The translations under genes were made by a program, and so were the position numbers. A stretch of 64,000 bases of DNA from Saccopteryx bilineata. Taxonomy: Eukaryota; Chordata; Mammalia; Chiroptera; Emballonuridae. Under the pieces are notes generated by a model that saw only the letters and a program-made list of their open reading frames with translations, searched no databases and had not been told where the DNA came from. Position 1 is the stretch's first letter. The number at the start of each line of letters is the position of its first letter. Location of the stretch: NCBI RefSeq assembly GCF_036850765.1, contig NC_089492.1, positions 289,452,590 to 289,516,589 on the forward strand, read 5' to 3'. Positions 1 to 11,610 of this stretch are shown here, one piece after another.

Positions 1-671
1 ACAGGGCCAGCCTAAGAGGCTGGGAGCTCCTGGGCCTGGGCAAAGGGTGCACTGGGAAGGCCCCCATGCCATACCCACAGGGATGCTGAGCCTGCCCTCC
101 ATAGAGAAAGCAGGGCTCAGCCTGGAAGTGGGGGCCCTGCGTGGGTAGGGAAGGCTGGCTCCTTAAAGCTGGCGAGGGGGGCACCTGACACCACCCCAAA
201 TAAAGAGCTCAGTGGGGCCCTGGCCGGTTGGCTCAGCGGTAGAGCGTTGGCCTGGCGTGCGGGGGACCTGGGTTCGATTCCCGGCCAGGGCACAAGGAGA
301 AGCACCCATTTGCTTCTCCACCCCCCCCCCCCCCTTCCTCTCTGTCTCTCTTCCCCTTCCGCAGCCAAGGCTCCATTGGAGCAAAGATGGCCCGGGCGCT
401 GGGGATGGCTTCTTGGCCTCTGCCCCAGGCGCTAGAGTGGCTCTGGTCGCGGCAGAACGACGGCCCGGAGGGGCAGAGCATCGCCCCCTGGTGGGCAGAG
501 CGTCGCCCCTGGTGGGCATGCCGGGTGGATCCCGGTCAGGCGCATGCGGGAGTCTGTCTGACTGTCTCTCCCCGTTTCCAGCTTCAGAAAAATACAAAAA
601 AAAAAAAAAAAAAAGAGCTCAGTGGGAGGGACCTGGGGTGCCCCATGGCCTGTGGACAGGCCGAGTCTGAC

Positions 672-3600
672 CTTGTAGGGCATCTCCCCTGTGTGGGACA
701 CCATGTGCACCCGCAGCTCCATCCTCCGGCGGAAGGTCTCCTGACACACGGAGCACGTGAAGACCTGGCAGTGTAGGGGCAAGCAGGGCTGGCATCAGGG
801 GAGGCCTCTGCCCACGACGGCGGCCTCTGCCCGGGCTTCCACTTGCTGCCGGGAGGAATCTGCCCGAGGAGGGGGCCGCTGGGGTGGGAGAGGGCAACAC
901 GTAACCTGCCTGCCCTGGCCCTGACGCCGCAAACCCACCACACCAGGCCCTTCTTGGGCTGGCAGGCTGGGGGCAGAGCCCAGTGGCCTTCCCAACAGCA
1001 GCCCCTGCCCCTGGCAAACAGGCCTTGAGGAAGACAAGGCCAATTTCCACCGGCCCTACAACGCAGGCCAGCCGGAGGGTAAAAGGGATGGCCAGGTGGC
1101 CTTTCCCAAAAGGCACCCCCCAACCAAGGTGCCCCTTCTCCAAAGCCCAGGGCCTGGCAGGCAAACCCAAAATGCCTCCTAGGCTGTGCCTTCCACTCTC
1201 AGGACCTGAGTCCCCAAGGCCCTATAATACCGGGAGCCAACTTTATGGCATTTGAGGACCCTGTAGCTCTGGAGTTAACTATCCCATCTACGTCTCCTGG
1301 GGGCCCCACCCGAGGGCAGAAACACAAAGGCTAGCAAGCCCCTGCCCACAGGACCTGGGCCAACCCACAAGTACCTGTTCTGAGCGGTTCATACAATTCC
1401 GGGCTTCGTGTTCCAGGAGGTTCTCTTTCCGAAAGTAACACTTCCCACATTTGGGACACTCGAAGGGCTTCTCCCCAGTGTGCTTCCTGCCAGGAGAAGC
1501 CATGGGGGGAATGGGGGTTGAGCAGCTACCCCACCCTCACCCAGTGCCTCCTCTGGCTCCTGGCTGGCTTACCACATGCCTGCTGAGCTGGCAGGGGGCG
1601 GGGGAGCCTCCTCCTGCCCTGACCCTGTCCCCTACCCCTGGCCAGCCCTGGCCCCTGCTCATCCCTGCCCCAGCTCCAGGCCCCAAGAGGCTTGCCCAAC
1701 TCTTTGAAGGCAGAAATAACCCCCGGATCCAGCCTCACTGGGGAACACACTCATCCTGCCTGGAACATCTGTGGGCTCCGCTTTCAAAACTTGTCAGAGC
1801 TGCCCACTTCACCTCTCCCCAGCGAAACACCAGTGTGGCCACATCAGTCCAGGCTGCTGCCTGAGCCTCCTGTCTGGCTCTAGCTTGCCTCCCAACAGCT
1901 GTCAATTTCAGCTCAGCCCCACCCCCAGCCCCTGTCACGGCTCCTCTCTCAGAACACAGAGGGACCCATAAACATGTCATCACCACTTTGCTCAGAACCC
2001 TCCAATGCCTCCCATTCCCACCTGAGGAAAGGCCTGAGGAAAGGCTGGCACATCCCTGCCTCACTCCAGTCCCTCCACAGTACTGCCCACCAGCCTGCCA
2101 GCTCACCCCCACCCCCACCCAAGCCCAGCCCTGACTCCCCTCTCAGCCCAGGCACCCCCCCCCAGCCATCCACTTGGAGAACTCCTTGCCTGACCTGTCC
2201 CTGAGCTCCCCAGCCCTTGGCGCCGCTGTCCTTTTTCTTTCCTGCGACACTTCCCACCTTCCATCCCTGCACAGTGACTTGTCTGACAGATGGCAGTCTG
2301 CACTGCCCCACTGGAAGGCAAGGTCCCCAAGGCCTCTTTGTTTTGTTCATTAATGTCTCCCAAGCACCCAGTGCAGCGCTGTCAGCTACTGGCAGACAGC
2401 CATGAAGTGAGTGAACTAAATGAGCCGACCCAGGAGCCCACGAGGCGCCCGGAGCTCTTTAAACCTGCCAGTGGCTAGATGCTTCTCTCATCCTCTGCCA
2501 CCCACTACAGACTGCCCTTGTCCCCCATCGTGATGATCTCCAGTGGCCGTCACCCCCTCCCAGTTCTCGGGGCCAGTCCAGCAGTCTGCAGCCCAAGGTG
2601 GGGATGGAGCTGTACCTACACGTGAGTCTTACAATGGGGAGTGACCAGGCAGATGTGTGTCACTCCAGGGTGCCTCCCCCAGAGGGCCTTCCCCAAAGCA
2701 AGGAGAGGCAGGTTCCCCTCCTCCCAGCTCCAATTCCAGCCAGTGGCCAGTGCCTTCCCACAGGATCACACTGAGACAATGCGTGTGGCCCAACTTGGCA
2801 AGAAATCACATCACGGTGGAGCAGGGATGTCTTGGACTAGGGAGTGGCAGGACTGGCTGGCATGTCATCTAGCTGCTGTCTCTGGAGCCCTGGCAGGAAC
2901 TCCAGAGCAGCACCCTCCAAGAGAGCTCTCTGCAGCAATGAAAACGCTCTGTGCCTGTGCAATCCGACTTGGCAGCTAGGGACACACGGCTGCTAAGCAT
3001 TTGAAATGTGGCTAGTGTGTCTGAATTTATTTGATTGTAATTACTTTTAAGTTGCAATAGTTTCATGTGGCATTGGTTTCCTTATTGGACACTACAGCTT
3101 TAGACAAAGGGTCTTTTATGCTCCACTGACACCCTGAAGCTGACATGTCCCCAGAAACACAAGCAGCACCAACTCTAAAGATTAACATCTTGGCCCAACA
3201 CCCACAGTCAGGCTTCAGAAAAACCTAAGGTGGGGCCTGGGCTACAGGCCTCTCTCAACCCCTTGGCAGAAGCTGCCAGAGATCAAGGTCCACAGCGGGT
3301 AGAACCTGGTGACAAGATGTCCACAAACCCACTCTAACCAGAGGGCCCAGAGTAGGAGGGGACAAAGGGATCCAACCCAAGGCTAGGTTCTCACTCCCTG
3401 ACAATCAGAGACATGCCCACACCAGGCACTACATGGGTCTGAGATGGAACCCCTGGCACTACATGGCCCAGAAGCGCAGAACCCCTCCCCCACCACGGGA
3501 ATGGCAGGCAGGGAAAGCAAACAGAAAAACAGAACGTTTACCTGTTGTGGACTTTTAGGTAATATTTGCTGAGGAACCTTTTGTGACATGTGGGGCATTC

Positions 3601-4962
3601 AACCGGCACCGCTGTACCCTTTCTGCTCCCAGGGGGCTCGGCTGCTAGGGCGCCCGCGCTCAGCACTGGCCCGTCAGCACAGGGGTTTCTAAGGACATCT
3701 GACTTCCTCCTGGTCAGCATAGTCTCCGTCTCAGAACCACAGTCGCCACCCCTGTCGTCCTCAACTTGAACCACCACTTCCCACTACAGAGGAGGCAGCA
3801 GGAGGGGACACCATCATCAAATTGATCAGCAGGGCTTCTGGGGTGCATCTACAGGGCAGCCAGTTCCACCCAGTCCCCTCCCAAGGCCCAACCCAGGCAC
3901 ATCCCCATGTGAATCCCTCTGTGACTGTTCCCTTCCGGATTGCAAGACAGACAGCATCAGAATCTCGCATTCAGAAGGCTGTGGCTCCATCTGTGGGGAA
4001 CTGGAAGTGTGGCTGGATTTCACTACCCTAGGGAAACACCTGTAACCCGGATGCCGCGCACCTCTCCCCAAGAAGCTGGCAGCCACGGACAGCTGAGACT
4101 TGGACAAAAGTCAGCCCGAGGCTGCAGGACAGAGCCACCTTCTTATGTTTAGCAAAGGCTTATTTCAAACCTGTGTAACAGATTTTACCTTGGGGTCCAG
4201 CTTATGCCAGCAAAGTGCCAGTTTCTTCCCCCAATGCCTCCCTCCCCATGTCCAGCACCCTGGGCACAGTACCTCGTTACTCCTGCCCTGTAGCTCGGTG
4301 TCTTCGGCTTCAAAGGGCCGTGGGGGCGCTTCGCGATCCTCAGGCTCCTTGTCCTCTAGGGGACAGAGTTTCAGGGCCTGCTTGAGCTTCCCACGCAGGA
4401 AGGAGGTGCTCTCATTCTGAGCAGGCAGACCAAGCTGGGGCCGCTGAGGGCTGTGACTGCCGCTGAGCTCCTGATCTCCCGGGATCTGACCCACAGTCCT
4501 TGCAACTTCCTCTTCCTCCAAGCCTGCCAGCTCCTTGAGGTGGCTGTTCACATCCCGGGGGGCAGGTTTCCCCAGCCCACTCTGGCCACTCGGTGCCTGT
4601 CCCCCTGGGGTTTTGGGCTTGAAGCTCTGGCACAGCTCCACAGCCTCCGGCACTCGCAGCTCCCTGGCGGCCAGGAGCACTTGATCCCGGTTCCCAGACG
4701 TGAGGGCGAGGTGACCGGTGTAGAAAAAGTCCAACAAGAGACCAAAAATCTCAGCGAAGCCAGCAGGGAGGACAACACTGCCCCCTGAGCCATCCCCATA
4801 GAGACTCTGGAAGAAGTGGCTGCAGCAGGCAAGGACACTCCAGTGCGCCTTGAACACCAGGCCTCCCACGTCCAGGGTGGCATCGCAGTACTGGCCCTTC
4901 TCTCGCTGCTTGTTGAGCTCCTGCAGAACCCTCACACTGTGCTGGATGAAGGAACCGTCCAT
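672..4962 (-). CDS. ZBTB48: ZBTB48 (HKR3/TZAP), BTB-zinc-finger protein, 5' four coding exons
   Basis: The product family is a nuclear BTB/C2H2 zinc-finger transcription factor; in human it also binds telomeric repeats and limits telomere length. Coding exons, read right to left, are 4273-4962 (exon begins 4969 after a CAG acceptor; 230 codons), 3542-3783, 1375-1486 and 672-764. All have GT donors and AG acceptors and the phases join without a break, giving residues 1-379. The start [13 protein letters not shown] opens the BTB domain (about residues 10-120: [29 protein letters not shown]). An acidic linker follows. The first C2H2 finger ([10 protein letters not shown], about residue 291) spans an exon junction, then come [11 protein letters not shown] with a C2HC-like ending and [10 protein letters not shown]. 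The remaining fingers, including the telomere-binding C-terminal one, must lie left of position 1. Human protein is about 688 residues, so roughly 55% is here. No disabling change is seen. The next gene upstream is the TAS1R1 relic, the same tail-to-head order as in human. Confidence 0.95.
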
Positions 4963-5540
4963 GGTATGCCTGGAGGGGAGGAAGGCAGGAGTGACACGCC
5001 TGGCCAGCCCCACCCAGGGGTGAAACAGAAAGCGGTCGGGTTGGAGAACAGGGAAGGGGGAGGTGGCCTTGGCTCAAATACTCACATGGACCAAAACGAG
5101 GGCTCAGATGAAGATTACGCTGTGTGTGCTGAGACTGGAACAGACTGAAAGCCTCTCTGGGGGTGGGGGTCAGGTGAGCAGCCCACATTAGGGTTGGCCA
5201 GACAGTGAGTGGGTGGCGGCGAAGCAAGGGAACTAGGTAGGGGGAAGAGGCGTGGCTTGCCAGGAGACAGAACAGGGTCGTCAAGGGGCGCTGCTGGGAG
5301 GAATCAAAGTTTGGGGAAGGAGGCAGGGGATTAGCACGCACTGATCGGCCTGGCACAGCCAGAGTGCCCGTGGCAGGTGGGGGTGGGGGTGGGGTCAGCG
5401 GCTGCGGACAGGTGAGCGAAGCCCACGCCGCGCCCACACGTCCCGAGCGGCCGGGCGGAAGGCGCCAGCGGTCATACTCCGTCAGCGCTCACAGCAGCCC
5501 GCAGCCCTTCCCTCTCTCGCCCGCGCCCCGACCTGCTCAC

Positions 5541-5640
5541 CCGGGCCGGTTCTCCCTGCACCAGCCCCACTGGTCCCAAACAGTATCCGCTTACAACCCG
5601 GCGGACCAACTGCTGAGGCCCTACATGCCCCACGGACAGT
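5541..5640 (-). other. ZBTB48: Probable ZBTB48 non-coding first exon
   Basis: Reading the minus strand, GC-rich sequence runs into a good donor (GGCCCGG then gtgagc) whose last exonic base would be 5541. The first coding exon has its own acceptor at 4970 only seven bases before the ATG, so an untranslated upstream exon is required. The transcription start near 5640 is a guess from the CpG-rich block and the upstream factor motifs. Confidence 0.4.
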
Positions 5641-5671
5641 ACGGAGACGCGGACGTTGCCGTCGCCGGACG

Positions 5672-5679
5672 TGACGTCA
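5672..5679. promoter_or_regulatory. Perfect CRE palindrome TGACGTCA
   Basis: An exact CREB/ATF full-site palindrome sits in the CpG-rich block just upstream of the predicted ZBTB48 start. A full site inside a CpG island is typical of a CREB/ATF1-bound promoter; binding here is inferred. Confidence 0.6.
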
Positions 5680-5823
5680 GAGTGCGCCCGCAGGGGCGGA
5701 ACGCTTTCCAGGCGCAGGACCTTATCGCCAGTATTTGGGGGCGGGTCCAAGAAAAACAGGCCAATGGTACATCAGGGGGCGGGGCCACGCCCAGCTCTTT
5801 CGGCATTGGGCCCGCCTTCCGCA

Positions 5824-5836
5824 GTTGCCTAGCAAC
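5824..5836. promoter_or_regulatory. X-box motif GTTGCCTAGCAAC (RFX site)
   Basis: This is an exact inverted-repeat X-box matching the RFX consensus GTNRCC-N-RGYAAC with a one-base spacer. It lies about 150 bp upstream of the CRE in the ZBTB48 promoter. RFX binding is inferred from the motif alone. Confidence 0.6.
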
Positions 5837-5840
5837 GCCA

Positions 5841-6834
5841 ATCTGGACACCTGGTCTTAGTTCGGTTCTGGTAGAGTTTCCAGGTTCTGAGTGCTGTTGG
5901 CCCGCTAGGGCGCTTTTAAGCTTGAAAAGTCAGCGTCCCGCTCTCGCCCGGACCGTAAGCGCAACCAAGACGCACCTGTCACCTCTTTATTGGTAGCCCA
6001 GACTGGACTCTTATATGTGCTCACATTTCCTAAGCCAACGAGGAAGAGCCAAGAGGTCCCTAGGGAGGGCCTTACCTTCGTAGCTCTGCTCACAGGCCAG
6101 TGAGACTGGGATCAATGTGAGCAGCGAGCCCCAAAGAAGAGGCATTTGCATCTCTCCCCCCAGCACTTGCTAGTAAGCAAATCCACCTTCCTGACTGCCG
6201 CTTTTTGTTTTCTCTGAATTGACCCTCTGAGGACAGAGAGAGATGCATTCTCTCGTCAGCAGGGATAATAAAAGAAAAGAATGTGGCCCCTGGAGTCCAG
6301 CTCTGAGCTGAGCCTTACCTACCTCCATTTCTTTCTTTCTGCTCTTGACCTTACATCTCTGGGTGGAATATGCTGGGGTTTTTTGTGTTTTTTTGTTTGT
6401 TTGTTTTGTTTTGTTTTGTTTTGTTACTTCAGACATGCCTAGTATCTGCATTCGGGTCAGATTGTTCAAGATACTAGCTGTCTTTGGCATGGACAACAGA
6501 GAGATAGCATGGAAAGGTACCATGAGAAGATAGCTACCTCCATTTGGATAAAGAGGTTAAAGTTAGGATAATATTGCATCTGTAGGAGCGGGGTTGGGAG
6601 CTGTCTAATAAATGGCAAAGTTGGCCTGAGGTTGTTGTGGTTGTTTCTTTCTGCTTGATCAGAATTGTCTGGTGGCAGATAACCTCCACGTTGCACCTAC
6701 CCGGTCGCAAAGTGACCGGAACCCTCCTGCCTCTGGGATCAGGTGTGCACACATGTAGTGTCAGGGAGGTCCTTTCAGCTGTTTTACAGACCCGAGGAGT
6801 GCCAGGTTGTTTGCCCATTTATTTGATCTCTTAC
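5841..6834. other. Gap between ZBTB48 promoter and TAS1R1 exon 5; 7TM exon missing
   Basis: In other mammals the last TAS1R1 exon, roughly 0.9 kb and coding the seven-helix domain, should lie here on the minus strand. None of the six frames shows receptor-like membrane helices. What is present is AT-richer spacer with a G/T-rich simple stretch (TTTTG repeats near 6381-6425). Confidence 0.6.
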
Positions 6835-7847
6835 CCTATTGTTCAGGAAGGTCCCGGCTTCCCAGAGTACACACTTGAAGCAACAATGGTTGAAATCCAC
6901 AATTGCTCTCTGGTACCCTTCAAGGCAGTCACTAGAGCGCACAGACATAAGCACTTGCAAGAAGCCATAGGTGTTCTAGAACTGCACGGAGTGGCCCAAG
7001 TCAAGGGACACTCACAGGTGGAACTGAAAACAGAATCTGTGTACCTGCCCTCCTGACTCACTCCCAGGGCAGAGCCCCTGGCTGTGTGAACCAACAGCAA
7101 CCAGGCCTCTGTCTGGTAGCCTGTGGAGCTGCTCTGGCAGGGCTGAGTAGAGCCGTATGGCCTGGTACCTGGGAGCCACTCCTGCCCATGAAGACTGTGT
7201 CAGTATTGCCACCTCCCCAGGCCCGGCTCCAGGCTGCTCCTAGGGCAGTCGCTGGTGAATGATACATCCTATTCCCTGGCTGTCCTTTCCGTGTCCCTGG
7301 GTTTTGGTCTTATTTATGTCCAGCCGAACTGGAGACTACGTGGAGGAGATGATGACCCTGAACGTCCACTTGGGGCCACTCCAGTCCCAGACAATTATGT
7401 TATAGCAGCTGCCGAGGTGGTCCCCATTGTTGTTAAATGTCACAGTGTCCTTGCGCAGAAGGAAATTTACCTTGCAAATCTGCTCCAGAAGCTGAACTAG
7501 AAAAGGATGATAGAGTGACCACAGATGACACAGGCTACTCCTCCTTGACCCTCCCTGATGCTCCCAGACCCTGGCTGCCCAGGAAGCAAGTACCTGGGGC
7601 CTTGTTGGCTTGAATTTGTGCAGTTTCAGCCTGCCTGCCTGGAAGTTCTGATCCCTCCTTGAGAGCCACTCCCCTTCTAGGGGGCCCCTTGATCCTTCCA
7701 ACAGGCCTCCTGACAGAAACGGCGCCTCTAGCAAAGGACCCTGGTTCCAAGGCTAAAAATGGCTGGGCCAAGATTCAGAGAAGAAAGACCTAAGAGAAAG
7801 AATCAGCCTTCTAGTTGTTGGCTTTTGTCCCCTACCCCCAGCAATTA

Positions 7848-8024
7848 AAATTATTTATTTATTTATTCATTTTTAGAGAGGAGAGAGAGAGGTAGAGAGA
7901 AGGGGGGAGGAGCTGGAAGCATCAACTCCCATATATGCCTTGACCAGGCAAGCCCAGGGTTTCGAACCGGCGACCTCAGCATTTCCAGATCGATGCTTTA
8001 TCCACTGCGCCACCACAGGTCAGG
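7848..8024 (-). mobile_element. Short tRNA-type SINE (CCTGACCTGTGGTGG family)
   Basis: Read on the minus strand it starts CCTGACCTGTGGTGGCGCAG, carries tRNA-like A and B boxes and ends in an A/T-rich tail. Its 16-bp target duplication is CTACCCCCAGCAATTA at 7832-7847 and 8025-8040, a perfect match, so the insertion is young. Confidence 0.85.
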
Positions 8025-8088
8025 CTACCCCCAGCAATTAGAATGGCCAACGAGTAGCCACCGTGCTTCCCTCAAGAAAGTACCCTGA

Positions 8089-8438
8089 GCCTGACCAGGC
8101 GGTGGCACAGTGGATAGAGCATCGGACTGGGATGCAGAGGATCCAGGTTCAATACCCTGAGGTCACCAGCTTGAGCGCGGGCTCATCTGGTTTGAGCAAA
8201 GCTCATCAGCTTGGACCCAAGGTCGCTGGCTTGAGCAAGGGGTTACTCGGTCTGCTGAAGGCCCACGGTCAAGGCACATATGAGAAAGCAATCAATGAAC
8301 AACTAAGGTGTCGCAATGAAAAACTGATAATTGATGCTTCTCATCTCTCTCTGTTCCTATCTGTCTGCCCTATCTATCCCTCTCTCTGACTCTGTCTCTG
8401 TAAAAAAAAAAAAAAAAGAAAGAAAGAAAGAAAAAAAT
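8089..8438 (+). mobile_element. Long tRNA-type SINE (CCTGACCAGGCGGTGG family)
   Basis: It starts with a tRNA-like head (GCAGTGGATAGAGC, GGTTCAATACC), continues with the family's GCTTGAGC-type internal units and the AAAGCAATCAATGAACAACT block, and ends in poly-A. Flanks AAAGTACCCTGA and AAAGTATCCCGA look like a diverged duplication. It lies in intron 3 of the TAS1R1 relic. Confidence 0.8.
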
Positions 8439-9350
8439 AAAGTATCCCGATTCGCGGTGCAGGGACCAGGCAGCCTTATCTGCCAGGGATAGACTCAGCC
8501 TCTGGGACAAGGGCCAGAGACACAGCAGCCCAGGAGCCCGTGGAAGCCATGGGCCACGGTGTAGAGCCCCACACACAGAGCTCCTAGAGAACACTCAGAG
8601 CATGGGCACCTTCTGCGCCCTGAAAGCCCAGCAGTCTGCAGAGCTGGTGCTGCTGTACCAGAAGTCCCTGGCACATGGCCCGGGGACCACGTTGTCTGTC
8701 CAGGCATAGGCCTTTTCAAACTCCTGCAGGCCAGAGACATACCTCTGTGGGATCGCCACGCTCAGCGCAGTACTGGTGCCCCTGACCCCAGGCACCCTGC
8801 TGATGTGTGTGGAGATGGCCCAGTTTTCTGAGGCAATCCCTACCTTGGCAATCAGGGTGGCCAGCAACACAGACTTGGAGAACACCCTGGCCAGCTGCCT
8901 ACTAGAGGAAATGACCATGACAGTGGTTCTTGCTCAGGCCAGGAGGAGGGTCGTGTTCTGCATCCTCTCATCACCTGGCCAAGCAGAGGAGGGCACGGTT
9001 ACTCCGCCTACAGACAGCTAGGGGTACAGGTGCTGGAGGACTAGGCCACCCAGAAGGGCACCTGCATTGCCCTAGCTGTCTGTAGGCAGAGTAACCGCCC
9101 GTCAACAAGATACAGACCCACCCGAACCTCTGTAGCAGCAGCACCGTGATCTCCACCTGGCGCTTGTCCCCGGGAATGGTGCGCAGAGAGAGGGGTACTG
9201 CCCCTTCCCACCCATCATTTCACTGTAGGCCTTATAGTTGGTCTGCAGGGATTCAGTTCAGTGAGTTCTGTGGCATCAGACTTGACTGAGGGCGCCCTTA
9301 GTGCCCTGTGCTGTGGGGACACAGGATGGAGACAGGTCCCAACCCTGGTT

Positions 9351-9737
9351 TTTTTTTGTTTGTTTTGTTTCATTTTTGTATTTTTCTGAAGCTGGAAACG
9401 GGGAGGCAGTCAGACAGACTCCCGCATGCGCCCAACCGGGATCCAACCAGCATGCCCACCAGGGGGCGATGCTCTGCCCCTCTGGGGCGTAGCTCTGTTG
9501 CATCCAGAGCCATCCTAGCGCCTGAGGCAGAGGCCATGGAGCCATCCTCAGCGCCCGGTCCAACTTTGCTCCAATGGAGCCTCTGCTGTGGGAGGGGAAG
9601 AGAGAGACAGAGAGGAAGGAGAGGGGGAGGGGTGGAGAAGCAGATGGGCGCTTCTCCTGTGTGCCCTGACCGGGAATCGATCCCGGGACTCCTGCACGCC
9701 AGGCCAATGCTCTACCACTGAGCCAGCTGGCCAGGGC
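9351..9737 (-). mobile_element. Rhin-1-type SINE, full length
   Basis: On the minus strand it begins GGCCCTGGCCAGCTGGCTCAG and ends in a poly-A tail (plus-strand T run at 9351). The target duplication CCCAACCCTGGTT is perfect at 9338-9350 and 9738-9750. It lies in intron 2 of the TAS1R1 relic. Confidence 0.9.
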
Positions 9738-11104
9738 CCCAACCCTGGTTCTTAAGGACAGTACTACTCAACATAGGAGGCTGACGAATTATATATAAAA
9801 AAGGGGCAGGGCTCAGAGGAAGCTCCTGTGACAAGAACGGTACTCTGCCTGGTGGACGGAGGGGAAGGGTCGTGCGTGCAAACTAGAGGGAACAACACCA
9901 GCACGCAGCGAGTTAAATAGGGTGGTATGTTCGGGACCTTGCAAGGACTTCCACTCGGCTGGCTGGAGGTCAGATGCTGGGAAGGAGAGCTTGAGCAGGT
10001 GTGTGTGGTTCAGGAAGGGGCCTCAGCTATCGTCCTGGGAGCCTCTAGGGTTTGGACAGCGACAGCGACGTGGTATGTTCAGACTTGTGTTTAGGAATGT
10101 ACAGTATCTCTGGTTCCAGTGAGAAACATGTTAGAAAAGGCTCCAGACCAGAGTCAGGGAGAACCCCTAGGAGGCTGATGGAATCATCTAGAAGAGAGAG
10201 GATGGTGGTCTGATGAAAGCTGTGGGAATGATCATGGAGAAAAGGCGATGAACCTGGCACTTAGAAGGTGAAAGCAGAGGAGGTGGTGACCGGTAAACAC
10301 GGGGACAGAAGTTTCAAAGAAGAACGGGTCTGCTCATGAGTGCTGGGGTAGGGAGACCTGGAAGCTGCCCTTAGAGACAAAGCAACACTGAGGCAGAGGT
10401 CCCCAGGGGCAGGGACCACCTCTGTGTTGTGACTAAGGAGCAGTGACCACCCAAGAGATCAGGGCCAGACCACCTACCTGCCCCAGCCCACACTGGACTC
10501 GCCAGAAGGGGAGATGGGCAAACTGTGGGGGCTCTTGCTCACCAGGGGCACCAGGACGGGGCTCAGCAGGGGTGCATTGGCAGCAGCATGGTAGGTGGGC
10601 ATGGTCCCAATCACCGCCACAGCTGCGGGGAATGGCGGGAAGGGTTTCCCTGGGGCTCTCTGTGGTGTGTTCCCAGCGGGGAGAGCCTGGGCAGAATGGA
10701 TACATGTTGGCCGACTCTGAGCACACATTGTGCAGCTTGTACCCAGAGTGGCACTGGACAGCAGGACTGTGGAGTCCTTTATCTCCTCCATGCCAAACCG
10801 CACAGCCCGGAGGAAGTGCTAACTAAGGCTGCTGAAGCAGTTGGGCCTGTAGGGAAAGCCTGGCCAAGGAGTGGGAAGAATCCCAGGTATGGGGGGTAGA
10901 AAGGGACCTTTGAAATTATCTGTCCAGTGCCCTTCCACCACGACCTCAACACATGGCTCTGTACCATACCCACAGTTCTGATAAAGGACTTCAGAGAGGT
11001 GGGGACAACCTGGAGAAATGCATGTACCATGCCCCCCCCAGAAAGACATAGTAACACTGAGAGGCTCACAGAGTCCCGTAGCAGAGAAACCTGGTGTATT
11101 CTCC

Positions 11105-11610
11105 AGCGTTCTCCAGAGAAAGAGAACCAATGGGATGTGTTCTGGGTGGGGCAAAAGTCGGTTGACAGTTGTGAGTCCGTGAAACAGTTTATTCCTGTAT
11201 TATTATTTATTAATCAGTGTATTATTTCCCATATGAACAAGTCGTAAACCTACTTTTGCTCGAACCTGTACACAGAGGCTTATCTTATGGAATTGGCCCA
11301 TGTGATTGTGGGTGCTGGTAAAGTCCAGAGTTCAGGGGGGAGGCCGGAAATGCTCACAAGGCTGATGTTGCGGTCTTGAGTCCAAAGGCAGAATTCCTCC
11401 CTTTTATGGGGACCACAGTCTTTTCACGTAAGGTCTTCAACTGATTGGATGAGGCCCACCCACATTAGGGAGGGCAATCTGCTTTACTCAGTCTATTGAT
11501 TTAAATGTTAACCACATCTAGAAATACCTTCACAGCAATATCGAGACGGGTGTTTGATCAAACAACTGGCACCCTACCCTAGCCAAGCTAACACATAAAA
11601 TTAACCGCCG
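11105..11610 (+). repeat. Old LINE-like 3' end interrupted by a mariner MITE
   Basis: Sequence such as TCCAGAGAAAGAGAACCAAT, GATTGGATGAGGCCCACC and ACACATAAAATTAACC matches a widespread old mammalian repeat that I remember as the 3' part of an L1-type element; the class is tentative. It is diverged and has no open frame. The MITE at 11144-11262 sits inside it. Confidence 0.5.
11144..11262. mobile_element. Mariner-type MITE
   Basis: About 120 bp with inverted ends: GCAAAAGTCGGTTGACAG at 11151 and CGTAAACCTACTTTTGC at 11243, the second being nearly the reverse complement of the first. The middle is AT-rich (TATTATTATTTATTAAT). It has no coding capacity, so it was mobilised in trans. Confidence 0.7.

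Larger units (their letters stand above)
5380..5840. promoter_or_regulatory. CpG-rich promoter of ZBTB48
   Basis: This block is rich in CpG, has GC boxes (GGGGCGG near 5693 and 5778) and lacks a TATA box, as is usual for housekeeping regulators. A CRE and an RFX X-box lie within it, upstream of the predicted ZBTB48 start on the minus strand. There is no intact gene firing the other way, because the neighbouring TAS1R1 relic is on the same strand. Confidence 0.7.

Noticed and set aside
212..670. 152-codon plus-strand frame, and many similar ones ending in SGRVSAWRAGVPGSIPGQGT-like text
   Set aside because: These frames are translations of Rhin-1-type SINEs and recur at every copy; they are not genes.
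6637..7056. 139-codon plus-strand frame
   Set aside because: It overlaps TAS1R1 exon 5 in antisense and has no family features.
7255..7500. 81-codon plus-strand frame
   Set aside because: It is antisense to TAS1R1 exon 4 and is explained by that relic.
8089..8165. tRNA-like sequences at SINE heads as possible tRNA genes
   Set aside because: They carry A and B boxes but lack a proper cloverleaf with intact anticodon arm and acceptor stem, and each is followed by a SINE body.
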